Positions 7,852-14,362 of a stretch of DNA of 29,390 bases are shown here, piece after piece. Both the position numbers and the translations under genes were made by a program. Every line of letters starts with the position of its first letter. Position 1 is the first letter of the stretch. Source of the DNA: DATNBT01 sp964579765. Lineage in GTDB: Bacteria > Acidobacteriota > Vicinamibacteria > Vicinamibacterales > CAVVIG01. Below the pieces are notes generated by a model. That model ran no database searches. It saw nothing but the letters and a program-made list of their open reading frames with translations, and was not told where the DNA came from. The DNA is taken from assembly GCA_964579765.1 (NCBI GenBank), contig CAZOIK010000257.1, forward strand, positions 1-29,390. The letters run 5' to 3'.

Positions 7852-8535
7852 CTAGTCCTCCGAATCCACGTACGTCACGCCGAGCTCGGCCAGCTTCGCC
7901 CTCAACCCGTAGAAGTCTAGTCCCAATTCACCGCTCTTGAGCCGTTCGCGCGTCTTGCTCTCCTTGGCGAAGCGATCGCTCGCCGCCTTCGCCACCTCGG
8001 CGGCGCGGGCACGCGGGACGACCACGACGCCGTCCACGTCGGCGACGATGACGTCGCCGGGATTCACAGTCGCGCCGGCGCAGACCACCGGAATGTTGAC
8101 CGAGCCGGGCGTCGCTTTGACCGTGCCCTGCGCGTGAATGGCTTTCGACCAGACCGGGAACGCCATCGCGGTGAGGTCCGCGACGTCGCGGATGCCCGCG
8201 TCGATGACGAGCGCGACCGCGCCGTGCGCGCGCGCCGACTCGCCGAGCAGCTCGCCGAACATCCCGTCCGTAGACTCCGACGTCGTCGTGACGACGAGGA
8301 TGTCACCGGGCTTCAGCACTTCGATCGATGCGTGGATCATCAGGTTGTCGCCCGGCGCGCACGACACCGTGACGGCGCTGCCCGCGGCTTTCGCCGTGGG
8401 ATAGATCGGCCGCATGTACGGGCGCATGAGTCCGGTGCGCCCCTGCGCTTCGTGGACGGTGGCGACGCCGAGTTCGCCGAGCGTCTTGATGACGGCGGCG
8501 TCGGAGCGGGTGATGTTGCGAACGACTTTGTTCAT
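7852..8535 (-). CDS. ligK: 4-carboxy-4-hydroxy-2-oxoadipate aldolase (LigK/ProA type)
   Basis: 227 aa, the exact size of the ProA class of this RraA-fold aldolase. It splits 4-carboxy-4-hydroxy-2-oxoadipate into pyruvate and oxaloacetate, the last step of protocatechuate 4,5-cleavage, and can decarboxylate oxaloacetate. Seen here are TVHEAQGRTGLM, the GELLGESARAHG metal and pyruvate-binding loop, and IDAGIRDVADL containing the Arg116-Asp117 pair used for substrate and divalent metal. The start ATG at 8533-8535 has no evident Shine-Dalgarno, because a REP pair fills the entire gap to ligJ. Translation may therefore depend on that structure or on leaderless initiation. The context beside ligJ and ligC makes this function more likely than a generic RraA-like protein. 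Confidence 0.92.
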   Translation of the reverse strand: MNKVVRNITRSDAAVIKTLGELGVATVHEAQGRTGLMRPYMRPIYPTAKAAGSAVTVSCAPGDNLMIHASIEVLKPGDILVVTTTSESTDGMFGELLGESARAHGAVALVIDAGIRDVADLTAMAFPVWSKAIHAQGTVKATPGSVNIPVVCAGATVNPGDVIVADVDGVVVVPRARAAEVAKAASDRFAKESKTRERLKSGELGLDFYGLRAKLAELGVTYVDSED

Positions 8536-8536
8536 A

Positions 8537-8590
8537 TACGCAGCGCGGGCTTTCAGCCCCGCGGCGGCGGCCCTGAAAGGGCCGCCCTAC
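8537..8590 (-). repeat. REP-type palindrome pair filling the ligJ-ligK gap
   Basis: Two palindromes back to back. On the minus strand the first (8590 to 8566) starts GTAGGGCGGCCCTTTCAGGG and forms a 9-bp stem around a 3-nt loop. The second (8562 to 8537) is a GCGGGGCTGAAAGCCCGCGC-type hairpin followed by TGCGTA. The GTAG head is the hallmark of REP elements mobilised by RAYT (IS200-like) transposases. The stop codon of ligJ (TAG) is part of the GTAG. No RAYT gene lies in the window. Confidence 0.8.
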
Positions 8591-9603
8591 TTCAGTCGGC
8601 CATTAATCCGCGGATACACTTTCCGCGCGTTCAGCTCGAAGATCTTCTTCCGATCGGCGTCCGTCAGATTCGGCGTCGCGTCGATATAGCGTTTCGTGTC
8701 GTCGTAGTACTGCCCCGTCTCCGGGTCGATGCCGCGGACGGCGCCGACCATCTCGGAGCCGAACAGGATGTTGTCGGCCGGCACGATCTTCGTCAGGAGA
8801 TCGACGCCCGCCTGGTGATAGACGCAGGTGTCGAAGAAGACGTTGTCGCGAATCATCTCGGCGAGCGGCGGCCGCTTCATGTCCTGCGCGAGACCGCGGG
8901 AGCGGCCCCAGTGGTACGGCACGGCGCCGCCGCCGTGCGGGCTGATCATCCGCAGCGTCGGGAACGCCTTGAACAGATCGGCCTGGATGAACTGCATGAA
9001 CGCCGTCGTGTCGGCGTTGATGTAGTGCGCGCCGGTCGCGTGGAAGTTCGGGTTGCACGACGCGGAGACGTGGACCATCGCCGGCACGTCGAGCTCGCAC
9101 ATCTTCTCGTAGAAGGGATACCAGTACTTATCCGTGAGCGGCGGCGCGCCCCAGTAGCCGCCGGACGGATCCGGATTCAGGTTGCAGCCGACGAACCCGA
9201 GCTCGTTGACGCATCGCTCGAGCTCGCGCACGCAGTTCGCTAGCGGGTCGCTCGGGGTCTGGGGCAGCTGGCACACGCCGACGAAATTGTCCGGATAGAG
9301 CGCGCAGACGCGGTGGATCAGGTCGTTGCACTGCTCGGTCCAGTGCAGGCTGGTCGTCGCGTCGCCGATGTGGTGAGCCATCGCCGAGGCCCGCGGCGAG
9401 AAGATCGTCACGTCGCTGCCGCGCTCGCGCTGCAGCTTCAGCTGCGCGCCTTCGAGGCTGGCCCGGATCTCGTCGTCGGTGACGGTGACGGCGCCCTTCG
9501 TGCGCGTCGCCGGCGGGTTCTTCAACTCGGCCAGCTGCGCGTCGCGAAACGCCTGCAGTCCCTTCGGCGCCGTCGTGTAGTGCCCGTGACAGTCGATGAT
9601 CAT
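8587..9603 (-). CDS. ligJ: 4-oxalomesaconate hydratase (LigJ, amidohydrolase-2 family)
   Basis: 338 aa, against about 340 for LigJ of Sphingobium. It opens IIDCHGHYTTAPKGLQAFRD, giving the metal-binding HxH pair at residues 6 and 8. It retains long LigJ-like stretches such as RGSDVTIFSPRASAMAHHIG, NLNPDPSGG, SCNPNFHATGAHYINADTTA, ISPHGGGAVPYHWGRSRGLA and FDTCVYHQAGVDLL. The enzyme hydrates 4-oxalomesaconate to 4-carboxy-4-hydroxy-2-oxoadipate, the substrate of the next gene product, ligK. Its ATG (9601-9603) overlaps the TGA of ligC in an ATGA junction, indicating translational coupling. Its TAG stop lies within a GTAG-headed REP element. Confidence 0.95.
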   Translation of the reverse strand: MIIDCHGHYTTAPKGLQAFRDAQLAELKNPPATRTKGAVTVTDDEIRASLEGAQLKLQRERGSDVTIFSPRASAMAHHIGDATTSLHWTEQCNDLIHRVCALYPDNFVGVCQLPQTPSDPLANCVRELERCVNELGFVGCNLNPDPSGGYWGAPPLTDKYWYPFYEKMCELDVPAMVHVSASCNPNFHATGAHYINADTTAFMQFIQADLFKAFPTLRMISPHGGGAVPYHWGRSRGLAQDMKRPPLAEMIRDNVFFDTCVYHQAGVDLLTKIVPADNILFGSEMVGAVRGIDPETGQYYDDTKRYIDATPNLTDADRKKIFELNARKVYPRINGRLK

Positions 9604-10532
9604 CGGTTCATCGCCTTGTCGATCTTGTCCAGGAGCGCCATGGACGGCACGACGCTGGCCGCGCTCGACTCAGGCTCGCGGCCCTCGCGAATCGCGCTGA
9701 CGAACTCGAGGTCCTGCCGATCGAAGGCGAGGGTCGGATCGAGCGGCGTGTCCTTGCCTTCGCTGTCGGTCATCGAGTCGCGGTAGATCTTGTACGTCTC
9801 TTCCTCGCCGATGTAGCGATAGAAGCCGCCGAACGGCCCCTTGTTGTTGAACGACATCGCCATCGTGAAGAGCGGGCCGTTCTTCATCTTCATGCACACG
9901 CTCATGTCCATCGGGATCCCGAGCTCGTGGTGATCGGGCCCCTTCTGGCCCCAGCACTCCCAGTCGCCGCTGCCCATCACCCACGCCGCGATGTCCACCG
10001 AGTGGCAGCCGTGATGCCACAGCAGGTTGTCCACCCACGAGCGCGCCTGCCCGTGCATGTTGAGGTTCGTCCGCCGGAAGAAGTACGTCTCGACGACGAG
10101 ATGATGGAGGTGGAACGTGCCCGCCGTGATCCGCTTCTTCATCTCGCGGTGCGGGCTGGAGAAGCGGCGCGTGTGCGTGATCATGCACACCTTGCCGGCT
10201 TTCTTCGCCGCGGCCAGCATGTCTTCCGAGTCTTTCAGGTTGAGCGCCATCGGGATCTCGACCTGCACGTGCTTGCCCTTCTGCAGGGCGAGAATCGTCT
10301 GGTCGTGATGCTGATCGCTTGGCGTCGTCAGAATGACGGCGTCCACGCCCGGGCGGTCGATGCACGCCTCCAGGCTCGTGGACGTGAACGGGATCTGGTA
10401 TTCGTCAGCGAATTTCCTGCCGCTGTCGGGCGTGCGGCTCGCCACCGACACGATCTCGACGTCCGGAACCTTCGCCAGCGCCTTGGCGTGAATCACGCCC
10501 ATCGCGCCGGTGCCTGCCAAACAGATTTTCAT
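9600..10532 (-). CDS. ligC: 4-carboxy-2-hydroxymuconate-6-semialdehyde dehydrogenase (LigC, Gfo/Idh/MocA fold)
   Basis: 310 aa. The N-terminal Rossmann domain has CLAGTGAMGVIHAKAL (NAD(P) loop at about 7-12), VASRTPD after beta2, and VDAVILTTPSDQHHDQTILA. The Gfo/Idh-type catalytic region reads VQVEIPMAL, where glutamate replaces the usual lysine-containing EKP, as I recall for LigC. WVDNLLWHHGCHSVDIAAWV supplies active-site histidines. LigC oxidises the hemiacetal of carboxyhydroxymuconate semialdehyde to 2-pyrone-4,6-dicarboxylate. It links the dioxygenase to the missing lactonase step. It lies downstream of the DUF6282 gene with a GTAG-headed REP in the short gap, and overlaps ligJ by 4 nt. 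A GGAG motif precedes its ATG. Confidence 0.93.
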   Translation of the reverse strand: MKICLAGTGAMGVIHAKALAKVPDVEIVSVASRTPDSGRKFADEYQIPFTSTSLEACIDRPGVDAVILTTPSDQHHDQTILALQKGKHVQVEIPMALNLKDSEDMLAAAKKAGKVCMITHTRRFSSPHREMKKRITAGTFHLHHLVVETYFFRRTNLNMHGQARSWVDNLLWHHGCHSVDIAAWVMGSGDWECWGQKGPDHHELGIPMDMSVCMKMKNGPLFTMAMSFNNKGPFGGFYRYIGEEETYKIYRDSMTDSEGKDTPLDPTLAFDRQDLEFVSAIREGREPESSAASVVPSMALLDKIDKAMNR

Positions 10533-10549
10533 CTGCGCTCCACGTGTGG

Positions 10550-10573
10550 GGTCCGCCTGAAGGCAGACACTAC
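10550..10573 (-). repeat. GTAG-headed REP-like palindrome between DUF6282 gene and ligC
   Basis: 24 nt on the minus strand starting GTAGTGTCTGCCTTCAGGCG. The stem GTCTGCC / GGCGGAC includes one T-G wobble around a TTCA loop. It has the same length and layout as the element at 17786-17809 but different arms, so pairing is kept while sequence changes. The TAG of the upstream gene's stop codon lies within the head. Confidence 0.75.
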
Positions 10574-11493
10574 GTCTCTAACAACCGCGTCGGATTCGTC
10601 ACCGCCATCGTGCGGACGTCGTCCGGCGTGAACCCCGCGTCGAGCAGCTTCTGGGCAAACATGGCGAAGCCCTCGGCGACGGGCGGGTTGATGGTCTGGC
10701 CGAGGTCGGTCGAGATGACCGTGTTCGCAACGCCGGTCCGGCGGATGTTCGCGAAGGCGGTCTCCCAGGGCGCCTTGTTCGTGTACGTCGTCGTGAAGCA
10801 GTGCTCGATGTACGCGCCTTCGTCAACGAGCGCCTTCTGCTCGTCGCCCGTGAGGCTCTGCGAGGGGAACTCGGCGTGCGTGACGAGCACCTTCTTCAGG
10901 CCCATCCGCTTCGCTTCTTTCACGATGGCGAAGATCTCGGCCCGTCCCACGTGCCCCGTCGCCAGAATCATGTCGTGCTTCGCGATGCGATCCATGCAGC
11001 GTTTCGTGGCGTCGGTGACCTGGCCGCGGTCGTCTACGAGCGTGAGCTTGGGCGGCGAAATGCCCTCGGCTTCGAGCTCGCGCTGAATCTTCGCCCAGAA
11101 CGGCAGCTTCTCGGTGGACGTCGACCGCCCCGCGGTTTCGTTTTCCGCGTCGACGGTCGGGAACCACACGATCTTGCACTGCGACCGGCCCGCCAGTTCC
11201 ACCGCGACCGGATTCAGCCCGCCCACGCTGTGATTGAGCGTGATCGCGCCGTACGCCTTGATGCCGGGCACGGCCTTCGACACGACCTGCGCGCGCTCGC
11301 CGGTCGGGACGTAGTGCGACTTGAGCACGAAGCCCTTCAGGCCGTGCTGCAGGAACTCCTTCGCGCAGTCGATGTCGTCGACGCGGCGGCCGATGACGTC
11401 GGGCGCCACGTGAATCTGCATGTCGTAGGCGCCCTGCAGGCATTTCCAGGCCGCATCAGTGACGTTGATCGTGTCTGAATTTCCGGCGCTCAT
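10570..11493 (-). CDS. DUF6282 family amidohydrolase-like protein; candidate PDC hydrolase
   Basis: 307 aa. First gene of the lig cluster, with an AAGGGAG ribosome binding site close to its ATG. The sequence suggests a TIM-barrel amidohydrolase: YDMQIHVAPDVIGRRVDD near the N-terminus, LKGFVLKSHYVPTGERA, AYGAITLNHSVGGLNPVAVE, a TGHVGRAEIFAIVKEAKRMG strand-helix unit, LVTHAEFPSQSLTG and STDLGQTINPPVAEG. The usual HxH metal pair reads Gln26-x-His28 here. The family has no firmly established reaction. In this cluster the one missing step is hydrolysis of 2-pyrone-4,6-dicarboxylate, done elsewhere by LigI, an amidohydrolase-superfamily enzyme reported to need no divalent metal. A degenerate metal site fits that role, but this is inference. 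Confidence 0.82.
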   Translation of the reverse strand: MSAGNSDTINVTDAAWKCLQGAYDMQIHVAPDVIGRRVDDIDCAKEFLQHGLKGFVLKSHYVPTGERAQVVSKAVPGIKAYGAITLNHSVGGLNPVAVELAGRSQCKIVWFPTVDAENETAGRSTSTEKLPFWAKIQRELEAEGISPPKLTLVDDRGQVTDATKRCMDRIAKHDMILATGHVGRAEIFAIVKEAKRMGLKKVLVTHAEFPSQSLTGDEQKALVDEGAYIEHCFTTTYTNKAPWETAFANIRRTGVANTVISTDLGQTINPPVAEGFAMFAQKLLDAGFTPDDVRTMAVTNPTRLLET

Positions 11494-11522
11494 GCGCTCC
11501 CTTCGTGTACACTCTCGCGGCT
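11494..11522. promoter_or_regulatory. 29-bp divergent promoter region with GTGTACAC palindrome and TACACT box
   Basis: Only 29 nt separate the divergent starts of the lig cluster and the serine hydrolase. The region holds a perfect GTGTACAC palindrome (11505-11512) and TACACT (11508-11513), a -10-like box ending 9 nt before the ATG at 11523. On the minus strand AAGGGAG is the ribosome binding site of the DUF6282 gene, so the lig promoter must lie within the hydrolase coding region. The palindrome could be an operator; no adjacent regulator gene is visible. Confidence 0.45.
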
Positions 11523-12782
11523 ATGACGCTGATGAAGATGGCCGCCGCCGTGGCGTTCGCTGGCGTGACCGCCGCCGTGCCTGCCGCACAGGGCGCGCGC
11601 GAACGCACCAAGGTACAAGGATTTTCGGACGCGGGCAAGGCCGCCCTGAGGCAGCAGATCGAGGACGCCGTCACACGCGGCGACACCCCGGGCGTCGCCG
11701 AGATCGTCGTCAACCGCGCCGGCGTGCTCTACGAGGCCGCGGCCGGCAGATTCGACGTCGCGAAAGGCACGCCGATGGCGACCAACGCGATTTTTTCAAT
11801 CGCCTCGATGACCAAGCCGGTGACCTCGGTCGCGATCATGATGCTCATGGAGCAGGGCAAGCTGCAACTCGACGACCCGGTCTCGAAATACCTGCCCGGC
11901 TTCGATCACCTGCAGGTCATCACGCACTTCAACCCGACGGACGCGTCCTATCAGACGCGGCCGGCGAAGACGGTCATGACGATCCGTCACCTGCTGACGC
12001 ACACGTCCGGCATCGGCTACGGCTTCACCAATCCCGTCGAGTACGCGCTGACGAACAAGACGAAGAAAGGCGAATGGGAGCTGCCGCTGCTCGACGACCC
12101 GGGCACGAAGTGGCACTACTCCGCCAGCACGCGCGTCCTCGGCATGATCGTGGAGAAAGTGACCGGCTCGACGCTCGAGGCCTGGTATCACGAGCACATC
12201 TTCAGGCCGCTCGGGATGATCGACACGTCATACGCCGTCGCCGCCGACAAGCAGTCGCGCGTGCCGACGCAGTACACGCGCGCCACAGGCACGCTCGCTC
12301 CGCTGCCGACGACCCCGATCGCCGCCACGCCGACGCCGCCGTTCCGCGGCGACGGCGGCCTCTATTCGACCGTCGAGGACTACGGCAGGTTCGTCCGGAT
12401 GCTGCTGAACGGCGGGACGCTGAACGGCGCGCGCATCCTCAGCGAGCGCTCGGTGCAGATGATGGGCGACAACAACATCGGCGCGATCGTCGTCGAGCGG
12501 CAGCCCGACGCGGACAAGGCGCGCACGAAGCCGTTTCCGCTCGGCGCCGGCAAGGACAAGTTCGGCCTGGGATTTCAGCTGGCGGCCGACGATCCGTCCA
12601 CGAAAGGCTTCCGCAGCCCGGGCAGCATGAGCTGGGCCGGCATCTTCAACACGGAGTTCTGGATCGACCCGGTGAAGCACATGGGCGCCGTGCAGATGAT
12701 GCAGGTGCTGCCGTTCTACGACGACGGCGCAATCCGGACGCTGAGAGGGTTCGAGCAGCTCGTTTACAAGACCCTTCAGTAG
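11523..12782 (+). CDS. Secreted class C beta-lactamase-family serine hydrolase
   Basis: 419 aa from ATG 11523. A signal peptide (MKMAAAVAFAGVTAAVPAAQG) is followed by a beta-lactamase/transpeptidase-like domain. The nucleophile motif SxxK is seen in FSIASMTKPVTS. A Tyr-based YxS motif appears in WHYSAST, and DGGLYSTVEDYGRFVRMLLN is typical of the EstB/penicillin-binding-protein-like esterase branch. HLLTHTSGIGYGF follows the usual RHLLTHTSG pattern. Such enzymes are periplasmic or extracellular esterases, D-peptidases or lactonases, and substrate cannot be told from sequence. It is divergent from the lig genes, so an aromatic-ester or lactone substrate is conceivable but unproven. It ends in a TAG that is part of a palindrome shared with the convergent gene. 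Confidence 0.9.
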   Translation: MTLMKMAAAVAFAGVTAAVPAAQGARERTKVQGFSDAGKAALRQQIEDAVTRGDTPGVAEIVVNRAGVLYEAAAGRFDVAKGTPMATNAIFSIASMTKPVTSVAIMMLMEQGKLQLDDPVSKYLPGFDHLQVITHFNPTDASYQTRPAKTVMTIRHLLTHTSGIGYGFTNPVEYALTNKTKKGEWELPLLDDPGTKWHYSASTRVLGMIVEKVTGSTLEAWYHEHIFRPLGMIDTSYAVAADKQSRVPTQYTRATGTLAPLPTTPIAATPTPPFRGDGGLYSTVEDYGRFVRMLLNGGTLNGARILSERSVQMMGDNNIGAIVVERQPDADKARTKPFPLGAGKDKFGLGFQLAADDPSTKGFRSPGSMSWAGIFNTEFWIDPVKHMGAVQMMQVLPFYDDGAIRTLRGFEQLVYKTLQ

Positions 12783-12805
12783 GGCGTTCCCGCAAAACGC
12801 CTACT
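12778..12805. terminator. Convergent-end palindrome containing both stop codons
   Basis: AGTAGGGCGTT (12778-12788) pairs with AACGCCTACT (12796-12805) with one bulged G, around CCCGCAA and flanking bases. Both genes that converge here use TAG, and each TAG is inside its arm. There is no T-tract. It may form a bidirectional 3' hairpin. Confidence 0.5.
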
Positions 12806-13031
12806 TCTTCACGATCAGCCGAACGTATTTACACACATCGTTCCGGCATAGCCAGGCCGGTTCGTACAGCAGGCGATCCTTCGAGTCATACCCGGCGATC
12901 GTTTTGCGCTTTTTGGGAAGCGACACGGCCAGCACGGCGACGTGCGGGTGGTACTCCAGCGTTTTTCGCCGGCAACGCGGGCACGTCCGCCGCGTCCTTT
13001 CGTCTTTCTCATCCTCTCGGCGTGATGGCAC
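12801..13031 (-). CDS. Small zinc-ribbon-like hypothetical protein
   Basis: 76 aa from a GTG at 13029-13031; the start is uncertain because only a weak GGA precedes it. A charged N-terminus is followed by TCPRCRRKTLEYHPHVAVLA and then WLCRNDVCKYVRLIVKK. The CxxC and later CxxxxC pairs look like a small zinc ribbon. It has no membrane segment. Gene and neighbour lie tail to tail with the serine hydrolase, and it is divergent from the Crp/Fnr gene across about 100 nt. I do not recognise a named family. A DNA- or RNA-binding adaptor is a guess from the cysteine pattern only. Confidence 0.6.
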   Translation of the reverse strand: MPSRREDEKDERTRRTCPRCRRKTLEYHPHVAVLAVSLPKKRKTIAGYDSKDRLLYEPAWLCRNDVCKYVRLIVKK

Positions 13032-13132
13032 GGAGTCCGTAGGCTACGCACTTTCCCCATCGCCGTCTGCCGATTTCCGACAGAGCCTGGCATAGCCGTT
13101 GAATAGACAGGCGGAGGAGGACGAGTCAACGC

Positions 13133-13903
13133 GTGAAAGACCGCGTGTCGAGGCGGCGAACCGGACGATCGAAACGATCGAGTCATCCCGCGACGGGGCC
13201 GCTCAGAAATCGGCTCCTCGCCGCGCTGCCCAACGACGAACTGCAGCGCATTCTCCCGTACCTCGAGGTCGTCCCGCTCCGCCTGCGAGAGCTGCTGCAC
13301 AAACCCGGAGAGCCGATCGACTACGTGTACTTTCCCGGCGGCGGCTTCTGCTCCATCCTCACGGTGCTCGAGGACGGCAGCATGGTGGAAACGGCGGCCA
13401 TCGGACGCGAAGGCCTCGTGGGGCTCGCGGCCGCCGTCGTCCAGCATCCGATGGCGACGGCGTCGATGGTCCAGGGCGACATCGACGTGTGCTACCGGAT
13501 GACGGCGATCGCGTTCAGGAAGGAACTCGATCGATGCGGCCCCTTCCACGCCGTCGTCTCGCAGTATGCGCAGGCGCTGATGGCGTTCGTCATGCAATCG
13601 GCCGCGTGCAACGCGGCCCATTCGATCGAACAGCGGTTCGCGCGCTGGCTGCTGGCCGCGCACGATCGGATGGGCACCGACACGTTCGTGTTGACGCAGG
13701 AGTTCATCGCGATGATGCTCGGCGCGTCGCGCTCGACCGTCAGCATCGTCGCCGGCATGCTGCAGAAGGCCGGCTACATCACCTACCGCCGCGGCCGCGT
13801 CGCCATCGTGGACCGCAGGGCCCTCGAGGAGGCGTCGTGCGAGTGCTATCGCACGGGGCGGCTGCTGCTCGCCGCCTTCTCCGCCACGCACTCGCGCAAC
13901 TGA
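13133..13903 (+). CDS. Crp/Fnr family transcriptional regulator
   Basis: 256 aa from a GTG at 13133, preceded by GGAGGAGG with a long spacer of about 12 nt. A cyclic-nucleotide-binding-type beta-roll (about 30-140) includes LLHKPGEPIDYVYFPGGGFC, VETAAIGREGLVGL and QGDIDVCYRM. A dimer helix (NAAHSIEQRFARWLLAAHDR) and a Crp-type HTH (about 185-225) follow: LTQEFIAMMLGASRSTVSIV and GYITYRRGRVAIVDRRALEE. The Fnr iron-sulfur cysteine pattern is absent at the N-terminus, so it is not an Fnr-type oxygen sensor. The canonical cAMP pocket Arg-Ser pair is not evident either, and the ligand is unknown. This subgroup (PGEPIDYVYFP, SCECY near the end) often regulates stress or redox genes. Neighbouring cytochrome and MsrA genes fit redox control (inference). 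Confidence 0.9.
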   Translation: MKDRVSRRRTGRSKRSSHPATGPLRNRLLAALPNDELQRILPYLEVVPLRLRELLHKPGEPIDYVYFPGGGFCSILTVLEDGSMVETAAIGREGLVGLAAAVVQHPMATASMVQGDIDVCYRMTAIAFRKELDRCGPFHAVVSQYAQALMAFVMQSAACNAAHSIEQRFARWLLAAHDRMGTDTFVLTQEFIAMMLGASRSTVSIVAGMLQKAGYITYRRGRVAIVDRRALEEASCECYRTGRLLLAAFSATHSRN

Positions 13904-13924
13904 TCGCGCACATCAGGCACATGC

Positions 13925-13971
13925 GCAGGCCTTCAGGCCTGCAACTCGGCAGACCTGAAAGTCTGCACGAC
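13925..13971. repeat. Inverted pair of REP-like palindromes between convergent genes
   Basis: GCAGGCCTTCAGGCCTGC (13925-13942) is a perfect palindrome identical to the core of the element at 17791-17808. GCAGACCTGAAAGTCTGC (13949-13966) is a second hairpin, read on the minus strand with a GTCGTG head close to the usual GTAGTG. Together they form a two-unit BIME-like structure between the Crp/Fnr gene and the convergent Cys-rich gene. Confidence 0.75.
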
Positions 13972-13980
13972 ATGATGGCG

Positions 13981-14286
13981 TCACACGCGCAGCCCGAACG
14001 TCTCCCACACGACGTCGCGGCGCGCGTCGTCAATCGTGCGTTCGGCGGGGACCTCGATGCCGACGCCCCACGTTTCGTACGCGATGTCACGCCCCGTGTC
14101 GTCGAGCGTGCGCGCCTCCCGGCGCGGGCAATGCGCGCATTCGGCCAGCTCGCACGCGTCGAGCGCGCGCGGCCGCCCGTCGCGCAGGCAGGTCCACGGC
14201 TTCGTGTCGGCGTCGAATGAGAACGGATGCGGCATGATGCGGGTGGGCGTCAGCCAGTGGCAGGTCACGGCGTGGTTGCCGTTCAT
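13981..14286 (-). CDS. Small cysteine-rich hypothetical protein
   Basis: 101 aa. The start is secure, with GGAGGTG 5 nt before the ATG at 14284-14286. Cysteines fall in VTCHWLTP, PWTCLRDGRP and the cluster DACELAECAHCPRREA, a spacing that could hold a zinc or iron-sulfur site. The C-terminal half has a repeated theme: DTGRDIAYETWGVGIEVPAE and DARRDVVWETFGLRV both pair a 'D-x-R-D-(I/V)-(A/V)-(Y/W)-E-T-(W/F)-G' pattern, so an internal repeat is likely. No known family is recognised. It lies upstream of nothing on its own strand and is tail to tail with the regulator gene. Confidence 0.7.
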   Translation of the reverse strand: MNGNHAVTCHWLTPTRIMPHPFSFDADTKPWTCLRDGRPRALDACELAECAHCPRREARTLDDTGRDIAYETWGVGIEVPAERTIDDARRDVVWETFGLRV

Positions 14287-14362
14287 GAAACACCTCCGCT
14301 GCTCCCGCGGAAGTGCATAGCCGGTGCCCGCAACGTGACGACTTTCCGGCAGCGACGAACGT

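Noticed and set aside
7852..8535. RNase E inhibitor RraA
   Set aside because: It has the RraA fold, but length and the lig gene context match the ProA/LigK aldolase branch.
13925..13971. CRISPR-like repeats
   Set aside because: Only two differing palindromes with a 6-nt spacer; no regular repeat-spacer array and no cas genes.
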